Below, in pieces: positions 7,226-12,623 of a DNA stretch of 12,623 bases. The stretch lies in the NCBI GenBank assembly GCA_030598425.1, contig JAUVPY010000023.1, positions 1 through 12,623 of the forward strand, in the 5' to 3' direction. The notes beneath the pieces are model-generated. The model did no database searches. It was not told the DNA's origin and worked only from the letters and a program-made list of their open reading frames with translations. The position numbers were made by a program, and so were the translations under genes. Position 1 is the stretch's first letter, and the number at the start of each line of letters is the position of its first letter. The stretch comes from Anaerolineae bacterium (GTDB lineage Bacteria > Chloroflexota > Anaerolineae > 4572-78 > NAK82).

Positions 7226-8146
7226 ATGTATATCATTGGAGAAAACATCCACATCATCTCACCCTCGGTCAAGGACGCCGTCGCTGGGCGTGACATCAAG
7301 TTCTTCCAAGATCTGGCGGTGAAGCAGGTTGAGGCCGGCGCCGATGTTCTGGATCTTAACATTGGCCCTCAGAAGAAGGCGGGCCACGAGATTATGCCCT
7401 GGTTGGTACAAGGTGTCCAGGAGGTAGTGGACGTACCTCTCTCTCTCGATACCACCAACCTGACTGCCATCGAAGAAGGACTCAAGGTGGCTAAGAGTCA
7501 GTGCATCATCAACTCCACCTCCGCTGAGGAGGAACGGTTGGAAAAGGTACCACCCCTGGCCAAGCAGTACGGCGCCAAGATCATCGCCCTGACTATGGGC
7601 AAAGGGGGCATCCCGGTCGGTGCTGAAGAGCGGGTGAACATCGCCCTGGAGAAGCTCATCCCGCGTGCGATGGAGCTCGACATCCCTATGGAGGACTTGC
7701 TCATAGACCCGCTGGTGCTGACCGTGAGCGGTTGCCAGGAGTATTGCCCCGAGTGCGTTGAGGCGGTTCGCATCCTTAAGGTTGCTGGGGACCCACCGCC
7801 GATGACCAACGTCGGTCTGAGCAACGTGTCCAACGCGGTGCCCCGCGAAATGCGCCCCCTCATCAACCGCACATACTGCGTAATGCTGATGGCCGCAGGT
7901 GTGGATTACGCCATCGTAGATCCGCTGGACGAAGACTTAAAAGAGTTTATCCGCATCGTCAACGAGCGGGACGAGGGCACCGGCGTCGGCAAACTGCTTG
8001 TGGCGCTCTATGACAAGACCGCTGCGATGGACAGGCTCACCGCCGACGACGTAGATTTGGGTGATCCCGAGCAAGCGGAGATCTTCAAGACGGTGCAGAT
8101 ACTCTACAATGACATCATTTACACCGATTCTTACCTGCGTGTGTAG
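7226..8146 (+). CDS. acsE: Methyltetrahydrofolate:corrinoid iron-sulfur protein methyltransferase
   Basis: Transfers the N5-methyl group of methyl-H4folate to cob(I)amide on CFeSP; a pterin-binding TIM barrel acting in the cytoplasm. Pterin-contact residues named for the Moorella enzyme are in place: Asp75 in LDTTN, Asn96 in INSTSA, and the Asp of IDPL at 161 (160 in Moorella). DLNIGP at residues 43-48 and GLSNVSN are also characteristic. At 306 residues it is about 40 longer than the 262-residue Moorella enzyme, the excess lying in the last 60 residues. A good Shine-Dalgarno (AAGGAGG, 7209-7215) precedes the ATG by 10 nt. The TAG stop forms the first three bases of the heptamer array that follows. 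Confidence 0.96.
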   Translation: MYIIGENIHIISPSVKDAVAGRDIKFFQDLAVKQVEAGADVLDLNIGPQKKAGHEIMPWLVQGVQEVVDVPLSLDTTNLTAIEEGLKVAKSQCIINSTSAEEERLEKVPPLAKQYGAKIIALTMGKGGIPVGAEERVNIALEKLIPRAMELDIPMEDLLIDPLVLTVSGCQEYCPECVEAVRILKVAGDPPPMTNVGLSNVSNAVPREMRPLINRTYCVMLMAAGVDYAIVDPLDEDLKEFIRIVNERDEGTGVGKLLVALYDKTAAMDRLTADDVDLGDPEQAEIFKTVQILYNDIIYTDSYLRV

Positions 8147-8259
8147 ACAGTAGACAGTAATCAGTAGACAGTAGACAGTAATCAGTAGTCAGAAGGCAGA
8201 AGACATCTGATGTCTGGCATCTGACTTCTGAATTCTGGCTGCTGAAATCTGACTGCTGG
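8144..8259. repeat. Sixteen-unit convergent heptamer array between acsE and malic enzyme
   Basis: Nine consecutive 7-bp units run from 8144 to 8206: TAGACAG twice, TAATCAG, TAGACAG twice, TAATCAG, TAGTCAG, AAGGCAG, AAGACAT. They meet, without a break in phase, seven units of the complementary type from 8207 to 8255 (CTGATGT, CTGGCAT, CTGACTT, CTGAATT, CTGGCTG, CTGAAAT, CTGACTG), ending in CTGG. Left units mostly end in CAG and right units begin with CTG, so the block is a large imperfect palindrome. At its centre AGACAT (8201-8206) pairs with ATGTCT (8210-8215). The first three units place a stop in all three forward frames, and the first unit contains the acsE stop. The malic enzyme Shine-Dalgarno (GGGAGGA, 8264-8270) follows. 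Confidence 0.9.
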
Positions 8260-8275
8260 TTGCGGGAGGACAACA

Positions 8276-9640
8276 ATGCTCAAGGAAGAGAGACTCATCA
8301 ACGTTGATGAACTGTTGGCCAAGGCTCAGAGGCCTTCGGCCGATGCGATGGAGCTACATCCCTTCTACCGAGGAAAAGTCGAGACGGCTCTTAAGTGCAC
8401 TGTCCGGGATTTTAATGACTTTGCCATCTGGTATACTCCGGGTGTGGCCGCACCCTGCCGTGCCATCGCTGAGGACCCTGAGAAGGTGTACGACTACACC
8501 AACAAGTGGAATACGGTGGCAGTCGTCAGCGATGGCACCCGGGTGCTGGGGTTGGGTGACATAGGCCCCAAAGCTGGCTTGCCGGTGATGGAGGGCAAAG
8601 CTCTACTTTACAAGTACCTGGGCGGCGTGGATGGCGTGGCCATTATGCTTGACACCAAAGATCCAGATGAGATCATCAAAACCGTCCTGATGTTGCAGCC
8701 TTCCTTCGGTGGTGTGAATCTGGAAGACTTGTCACAACCCAAGTGCTTCCGCATCCTCGACACCTTGCGCGAGAAGGCCGAGATCCCGGTGTGGCACGAC
8801 GACCAGCAGGGGACGGCCACGGTTACCCTGGCCGCCTTAATCAATGCACTGAAGGTAGTAGGCAAGAGAATCGATGAAGTGCGTATCGCCTTTATCGGTA
8901 GCGGAGCCGCCAACGTGGCTTGCTCGCGCCTCATTTTCGGCTGGGGGGCTGACCCCGCCAGATGCCTTATGGTGGACAGCCAGGGCATTTTAGGCAAACA
9001 CCGCAGAGACCTGGAGCGACGCAAGGCGGAGTTTGTGGACAAATGGCGACTCTGCCAGACCACCAATGCCGAGGGGCGCGAAGGCGGTATCCCTGAGGCG
9101 ATGCAGGGCGCCGACGTGGTGATAGCCCTATCCAGGCCTGGACCGGGCACCATTCTGCCTGACTGGGTGGCCAGGATGAACAGGGACGCTATCGTCTTTG
9201 CCTGCGCGAACCCGGTACCCGAGATCTGGCCTTGGGAGTCCAAAGAGGCCGGTGCCGGTGCTGCTGTCGTGGCTACCGGGCGCTCTGACTTTCCCAACCA
9301 GGTGAATAACTCTCTTGGTTTTCCCGGCATATTCCGGGGCACGCTTGACGTACGCGCCCGCACTATTACCGACGAAATGTGCTTTGCGGCTGCTGAGGCC
9401 CTGGCCAATCAGATTGGTGACCGACTTGACGAGGAGCAAATTCTGCCTACCATGGACGACTGGGAGGTCTTCCCACGCGAGGCAGCCGCCGTTGGGATGA
9501 AGGCCCAGGAGCAAGGAGTGGCCCGGCTCCGAATGAGCTATGACGATTTGCTCAACCAGGCCAGGGCCATCATCAAGCGCTCTCGCGATCTGACGCACGT
9601 GATGATGCGCGAGGGTTTAATCCCTGAACCACCGAATTAA
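8276..9640 (+). CDS. Malic enzyme (malate to pyruvate, oxidative decarboxylation)
   Basis: Interconverts malate with pyruvate and CO2 using NAD(P). At 454 residues it is the short bacterial form, without the phosphotransacetylase-like C-terminal domain of E. coli MaeB. Catalytic Tyr53 (WYTPGVA) and Lys108 (VMEGKA) are present, both shifted by 14 relative to MaeB Tyr39 and Lys94. Metal ligands are seen in NLEDL and in HDDQQGTA, which has Gln where HDDQHGTA is usual. The Rossmann nucleotide site is [12 protein letters not shown] with an acidic VDSQG at the end of the next strand, hinting at NAD over NADP. The family segment [22 protein letters not shown] is complete in sense, with [13 protein letters not shown] at about residues 339-351. 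In an acetyl-CoA pathway cluster it could serve anaplerosis or reductant supply; that is inference. Confidence 0.94.
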   Translation: MLKEERLINVDELLAKAQRPSADAMELHPFYRGKVETALKCTVRDFNDFAIWYTPGVAAPCRAIAEDPEKVYDYTNKWNTVAVVSDGTRVLGLGDIGPKAGLPVMEGKALLYKYLGGVDGVAIMLDTKDPDEIIKTVLMLQPSFGGVNLEDLSQPKCFRILDTLREKAEIPVWHDDQQGTATVTLAALINALKVVGKRIDEVRIAFIGSGAANVACSRLIFGWGADPARCLMVDSQGILGKHRRDLERRKAEFVDKWRLCQTTNAEGREGGIPEAMQGADVVIALSRPGPGTILPDWVARMNRDAIVFACANPVPEIWPWESKEAGAGAAVVATGRSDFPNQVNNSLGFPGIFRGTLDVRARTITDEMCFAAAEALANQIGDRLDEEQILPTMDDWEVFPREAAAVGMKAQEQGVARLRMSYDDLLNQARAIIKRSRDLTHVMMREGLIPEPPN

Positions 9641-9707
9641 GACCAGTTTTGTGATATATGACACTGGCAAAACGAGACAAAATGCACTGACATTGGGAGG
9701 TAGAATG

Positions 9708-10619
9708 ATGTACGATTTGATCGTCGTCGGGGGAGGGCCTGCGGGACTTACGGCAACTATTTATGCTATCCGTAAGCGGCTTAATGTGCTCCTGGTGTCG
9801 AAAGACCTGGGCGGCAAGACCAATTTCCGCTTGGAATTGCCCGGTGTGGAAGACTATCAGATCATCCGGGGGCTCGAAATCGTCGGTAAGTTCAGATCTG
9901 AACTGGAGTATCTGGACTTTGCCCGTCATATGGAACCGGTCGAGCGTGTCACCCAGCACCAAGATGCGTTTGCGGCCCATACGCAAGGTGGCGGCGAGCT
10001 ATTGGCCAAGGCGGTTGTCATCGCGACCGGCACTCAGCAGCAGCGGCTGAATGTGCCGGGCGAGAAAGAATATTTGATGCGCGGCCTTTGTTACTCGGCC
10101 ATAAGCTACGCGCCCCTCTTCATCGATAAGACGGCTGTCGTCATCGGGGATGGCGACCTGGCGCTGCGTTCGGCAGCCGAGCTATCGACTGTGACCGAAC
10201 ACGTTTATCTGGTCGGCCTTTCCAGTGGGGCGCTCGATTCAAGCTTGGGCAGCAAGCTGGAAAGCGCCGAAAACGTCACGGTTCTGGCAGAATATCGGGT
10301 CACCGAGATTCTGGGGGGGGACTACGCCGAACGTGTGGTCGTCGAGGGTCCTCAGGACCAGGAAGCGGAGATTGGCGCAGACGGTATCTTCATCGAGATG
10401 GCCCTCATCCCCAACTCGGAGATGGTGGCCGAGTTGGTTGACCTCGACTCTCAAGGCCGTGTCAAGATCGACGCCCGCAATCGCACCAGCGTGCCTGGCA
10501 TCTTCGGCGCTGGCGATGTCACGGACACCTATTCGGAGCAGGTGTTGGTGGCGGCGGGCGAGGGTGCCAAAGCTGCTCTTAGCGCCTACGAGTATCTTTT
10601 GCCGACTCTTGGACGCTGA
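9708..10619 (+). CDS. Thioredoxin-reductase-like FAD/NAD(P) flavoprotein lacking the redox CxxC
   Basis: A 303-residue two-dinucleotide-domain flavoprotein of the thioredoxin reductase family. The FAD-binding site is GGGPAG at residues 8-13, ATGT is near residue 105, and the C-terminal FAD contact is GIFGAGDVTDTYSEQVLVAA. The inserted NAD(P) domain has GDGDLA in place of GGGNTA. The usual active-site CATC is replaced: GLCYSAIS aligns with GVSYCATC, putting serines at 130 and 133; a single Cys128 lies two residues earlier. The HRR-type NADPH phosphate clamp is not visible (VYLVGLSSG), so NADH or no pyridine nucleotide is possible. It should not reduce thioredoxin by dithiol exchange; an electron-transfer reductase role is more plausible. 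ATG 9708 is 7 nt from GGGAGG (9695-9700); ATG 9705 is the alternative. It lies upstream of MetV-MetF and could be its electron donor, which is inference. Confidence 0.88.
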   Translation: MYDLIVVGGGPAGLTATIYAIRKRLNVLLVSKDLGGKTNFRLELPGVEDYQIIRGLEIVGKFRSELEYLDFARHMEPVERVTQHQDAFAAHTQGGGELLAKAVVIATGTQQQRLNVPGEKEYLMRGLCYSAISYAPLFIDKTAVVIGDGDLALRSAAELSTVTEHVYLVGLSSGALDSSLGSKLESAENVTVLAEYRVTEILGGDYAERVVVEGPQDQEAEIGADGIFIEMALIPNSEMVAELVDLDSQGRVKIDARNRTSVPGIFGAGDVTDTYSEQVLVAAGEGAKAALSAYEYLLPTLGR

Positions 10620-10642
10620 GGTAAAATCAAAAAGTTGTTAAC

Positions 10643-10687
10643 CAGTGAATGGGGGGAGACTGAGGCGTGGCCCTCCCCCTTACACTG
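10643..10687. repeat. Interrupted G/C-rich hairpin ahead of metF
   Basis: GGGGGAG (10652-10658) pairs with CTCCCCC (10673-10679), and further out CAGTG (10643-10647) pairs with CACTG (10683-10687), separated by a small internal loop. No T-run follows. It lies in the 105-nt gap between the flavoprotein stop and the metF Shine-Dalgarno (AAGGAG, 10711-10716). It may be an RNA processing or attenuation element; no promoter is evident. Confidence 0.5.
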
Positions 10688-10724
10688 TCTGTCGTCTAAA
10701 CCGAATAGATAAGGAGTTTTAGTA

Positions 10725-12239
10725 ATGCCATTGTTTTCACCGAGACGTTATCAACCCCCATTTTATCCTACCCGGCGCGATGAGTCCTTCCCGATGCGGG
10801 CCTTTACCACCTTTGAGCGGACCGTCAAGGGCTGGCTCTTCGGCTGCCGCATGTGTGGCAACTGTATTTTGCAGGAGACGGCCTTCGTCTGCCCGATGAC
10901 CTGTCCTAAGGGTCTGCGCAACGGTCTGTGTGGAGGCGCTACGCCTGAGGCCTGCGAGGTTGATCCGTCGCGGCCCTGCACCTGGTACGTGATCTACGAG
11001 CGGGCCGAGCGCATGGGGCGGCTGGACAAGTTGCTGGAGATCAACGCGCCCATCGACGGCACACGGGCCGGTCGTGAAACATGGCTTGATATGTTCAACC
11101 TTTGGCGCGAGCGGAAGCAAGGGCCGTATCCATTGGACTTCGTAACTAAGCGCGAGAAGTTCAACGGCGAATGGGACAGCTACTTCTACGACCTCCGCCA
11201 GCCTGATTGGTGGCAGGGGGATGGCCTTTACCATCCTCCGGCCTACGATGAGCCCAATTCTCTGCTAGAGGCCAATCTGCGCACCGGGCTGTTTGTTACG
11301 ACAGGCGAGATCGCACCGCCGTTGGGGGCGTCGGGCAACATCATCCTCAAGAAGGTCGGCTGGCTCAAGGATTACGTGGCAGCCGCCAACTTCACCGACA
11401 ACGCGTCGGCCTCAGCCCGTATGAACAGTATGGCCTCCAGCAAGATCTGCATAGATGCAGGCATGGAGCCGGTGATGCAGCTCCAGGCGCGGGACCGGAG
11501 CCGGGTCGTCATCGAGTCTGACGCGATGGGGGCGGCCGGTTTGGGTATCCGCAATATTCTGTGTCTGAGCGGCGACCATCATCGTTTTGGACCGGCGCCT
11601 ATGGCCAAGCCGGACCAGTTCGACATGGATGCGCTGCAAATGATCTGGATGCTGCGCCGCATGCGGGATGAGGGCAGGTATCTGGATGGACGCAACATCA
11701 AGAACCCACCGCGCTTCTTCCTGGGAGCCGCGGCGTCACCCTTCGGCGCTCCGCCCAAGTATGAAGCGATCCGCGCTGAGAAGAAGATAAACGCCGGTGC
11801 CCAGTTTATCCAGACCCAGCCTATCTTCGACCACGAGGGCTTCGTCGATTGGCTGGAGGCCCTGGACAAGCGGAACCTGCTGGACAAGGTGTACATCCTG
11901 GCCGGGCTCATCCCGCTCAAGAGCGCGCGGGCGGCGCACTTTATGGCAGATGATGTGCCGGGGGTGGTTGTACCGCCTGAGATCGTCAAGCGTATGGATG
12001 AGGCGGGCGACAAAGATGGGCAGCAGGAAGAAGGGGTGGCCATCGCCCTGGAGATGATCGAGAAGTTGAAGAACACCCCAGGCATCAACGGAATGCACAT
12101 GATGGCCGTCCACTGGGAGGCCATCGTCCCCAGGCTCGTGGAGGAGTCGGGCGTACCTCGGCCGGTTATCCAAAGCCTGGAGGAAGTCAGCGCCGAGCCG
12201 GCTGGAGAGCGGCCAGCCAACGTGGCGCAGCCTACCTGA
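10725..12239 (+). CDS. metF: Methylenetetrahydrofolate reductase, MetV-MetF fusion
   Basis: Reduces 5,10-methylene-H4folate to methyl-H4folate, the last step of the methyl branch before AcsE. Two parts are joined in one 504-residue chain. Residues 1 to about 110 are a MetV-type cysteine-rich domain with eight cysteines at 41, 44, 47, 56, 60, 69, 77 and 85 (CRMCGNC, CPMTCPKGLRNGLCGG), suited to bind zinc and/or an iron-sulfur cluster. A linker of about 75 residues rich in Trp, Tyr and Pro follows. The MetF TIM barrel begins near residue 190 with TTGEIAPPLG, Glu195 matching the acid-catalyst region of E. coli MetF (Glu28). It continues with DNASASARMNSMASS and IRNILCLSGDH, typical of the family. 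In Moorella-type acetogens MetV and MetF are separate proteins. The fusion could dock the electron entry domain on the FAD site. The last 15 residues look disordered. Confidence 0.93.
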   Translation: MPLFSPRRYQPPFYPTRRDESFPMRAFTTFERTVKGWLFGCRMCGNCILQETAFVCPMTCPKGLRNGLCGGATPEACEVDPSRPCTWYVIYERAERMGRLDKLLEINAPIDGTRAGRETWLDMFNLWRERKQGPYPLDFVTKREKFNGEWDSYFYDLRQPDWWQGDGLYHPPAYDEPNSLLEANLRTGLFVTTGEIAPPLGASGNIILKKVGWLKDYVAAANFTDNASASARMNSMASSKICIDAGMEPVMQLQARDRSRVVIESDAMGAAGLGIRNILCLSGDHHRFGPAPMAKPDQFDMDALQMIWMLRRMRDEGRYLDGRNIKNPPRFFLGAAASPFGAPPKYEAIRAEKKINAGAQFIQTQPIFDHEGFVDWLEALDKRNLLDKVYILAGLIPLKSARAAHFMADDVPGVVVPPEIVKRMDEAGDKDGQQEEGVAIALEMIEKLKNTPGINGMHMMAVHWEAIVPRLVEESGVPRPVIQSLEEVSAEPAGERPANVAQPT

Positions 12240-12306
12240 TCGACAGAGGCCACTCCATAGGGGTGGATTGTCCCCAGGGTAACATAGAGCACGAATAGAA
12301 CTCGTC

Positions 12307-12330
12307 GGTGGGCCGGGGCTCCGGCACACC
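12307..12330. repeat. Small inverted repeat, GCCGG stem
   Basis: GCCGG (12312-12316) pairs with CCGGC (12321-12325) around a GGCT loop. GGTG (12307-12310) and CACC (12327-12330) extend the stem past one G-A mismatch. Confidence 0.5.
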
Positions 12331-12338
12331 ACATAACC

Positions 12339-12364
12339 AGGGGCAGGTTTGATAACCTGCCCCT
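12339..12364 (+). terminator. 11-bp GC-rich hairpin, possible terminator after metF
   Basis: GGGGCAGGTT (12340-12349) and AACCTGCCCC (12354-12363) are perfect complements with a 4-nt TGAT loop, extended by an A-T pair at the base. The stem is strong, but only TACTTGAT follows instead of a T-run, so termination is possible rather than certain. It may instead be a dispersed palindromic repeat. Confidence 0.4.
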
Positions 12365-12377
12365 ACTTGATAGGCCA

Positions 12378-12410
12378 AGAAACCAGGTTTGTTGGAAATA
12401 CCTGGTTTCT
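12378..12410. repeat. 11-bp inverted repeat, AGAAACCAGGT
   Basis: AGAAACCAGGT (12378-12388) and ACCTGGTTTCT (12400-12410) are exact reverse complements around an 11-nt loop. It lies 13 nt after the previous hairpin and looks like a second dispersed palindrome; function unknown. Confidence 0.6.
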
Positions 12411-12434
12411 AGAGCGCCGATAGAGCTATCGCAA

Positions 12435-12623
12435 ATGACACGCATCATAATCTTTGGTGATCTTCACGCCAATTGGGAGGCGCTGCTTTCGCTGCAACAG
12501 GCGGAGCCACGCCCCGATGCCGTGCTGTGTCTGGGTGACGTGGTAGGCTATGGCCCGGACCCCAAGCGGTGCCTGGATGCCGTCTGGGCAGGCGCAACGC
12601 ACCTGATTGGCGGCCGACACGAC
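12435..12623 (+). CDS. Calcineurin-like metallophosphoesterase (3'-partial)
   Basis: The first 63 residues of a metallophosphoesterase of the YfcE-like predicted phosphodiesterase group; the window ends inside the gene. Metal-site motifs are visible in order: GDLHAN (residues 8-13, Asp9 and His11), LGDVVGYGPDP (Asp35), and GGRHD at the very end, where GNHD is normal. The Asn that usually bridges the metals is replaced by Arg. This is either a real departure or a sequence error near the edge. No good Shine-Dalgarno precedes the ATG, and a hairpin (12418-12431) abuts it. A different function and the hairpin-filled gap suggest it is not part of the acetyl-CoA operon. Confidence 0.85.
   Translation, partial: MTRIIIFGDLHANWEALLSLQQAEPRPDAVLCLGDVVGYGPDPKRCLDAVWAGATHLIGGRHD

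Larger units (their letters stand above)
12240..12434. other. Hairpin-rich spacer before the metallophosphoesterase gene
   Basis: No convincing coding sequence is seen. Four inverted repeats are packed into the last 125 bases: 12307-12330, 12339-12364, 12378-12410 and 12418-12431. The last, CGATAG-AG-CTATCG, ends 3 nt before the next ATG, which has no clear Shine-Dalgarno. The change from tight acs/met spacing to a hairpin-filled gap probably marks the end of the transcription unit. Confidence 0.6.

Noticed and set aside
8144..8259. A CRISPR array
   Set aside because: Units are 7 bp with no spacers of 25-40 bp, and the second half is in inverted orientation.
8608..9408. A 266-codon open frame on the minus strand opposite malic enzyme
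   Set aside because: The + strand encodes intact malic enzyme motifs throughout; the antisense translation is low in complexity and resembles no family I know.
9651..9707. ATG 9651 as the start of the flavoprotein
   Set aside because: It adds 19 residues unlike the family and lacks a Shine-Dalgarno, whereas GGGAGG sits correctly before 9708, directly ahead of the FAD-binding strand.
11579..12448. A 289-codon open frame on the minus strand opposite metF
   Set aside because: It lies opposite a clearly conserved coding sequence, has no recognisable domain, and is a typical consequence of high-GC codon use.
1..12623. tRNA, rRNA or riboswitch (including cobalamin riboswitch) in the spacers
   Set aside because: No cloverleaf, rRNA-like stretch or B12-box-like conserved element was seen; the spacers are short and filled by repeats and ribosome binding sites.

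Overview
The window is a Wood-Ljungdahl (reductive acetyl-CoA) pathway cluster of an anaerobic bacterium, with every gene on the + strand. It starts inside acsB and ends inside a metallophosphoesterase gene. The bacterial form of acetyl-CoA synthase (with the CODH-contacting N-terminal domain that archaeal CdhC lacks), the AcsV activator, the high-GC coding sequence and the heptamer-repeat spacers suggest a Chloroflexota lineage (Anaerolineae-like), probably known only from environmental genomes. That placement is inference; other high-GC bacteria that carry this pathway are not excluded.

Layout. 1-1728: acsB, acetyl-CoA synthase, lacking about 153 N-terminal residues outside the window. 1757-1789: a perfect 14-bp hairpin. 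1813-2722: two small paralogous CBS-domain proteins, the second starting with GTG. 2742-5155: acsD and acsC, the small and large subunits of the corrinoid iron-sulfur protein (CFeSP), separated by a spacer of heptamer repeats. 5190-7169: acsV, the ferredoxin/ASKHA activator that re-reduces inactive CFeSP; its N-terminus can only be completed from a non-canonical ATC start. 7226-8146: acsE, methyl-H4folate:CFeSP methyltransferase. 8144-8259: a second, larger convergent heptamer array. 8276-9640: malic enzyme. 9708-10619: a thioredoxin-reductase-like flavoprotein in which both redox cysteines are replaced by serine. 10725-12239: a single-chain fusion of a MetV-type cysteine-rich domain to MetF (methylene-H4folate reductase). 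12240-12434: a hairpin-rich spacer. 12435-end: metallophosphoesterase, truncated by the window edge.

How the genes work together. MetV-MetF makes methyl-H4folate; AcsE passes the methyl group to the cob(I)amide of AcsCD; AcsCD delivers it to the A-cluster of AcsB, where it joins CO and CoA to give acetyl-CoA; AcsV rescues CFeSP that has oxidised to Co(II). Malic enzyme links pyruvate to malate. The CBS pair could sense adenylate charge, and the flavoprotein could feed electrons to MetV-MetF; both roles are inferred from position. Strong Shine-Dalgarno sites and mostly short gaps favour co-transcription, with repeat or hairpin elements in the longer gaps.

Most worth a second look: the ATC start of acsV; the two convergent heptamer arrays built on the same plan; the cysteine-less TrxR-like protein next to the fused MetV-MetF; and the CBS pair in which the second member has lost the nucleotide-binding motif at both sites.
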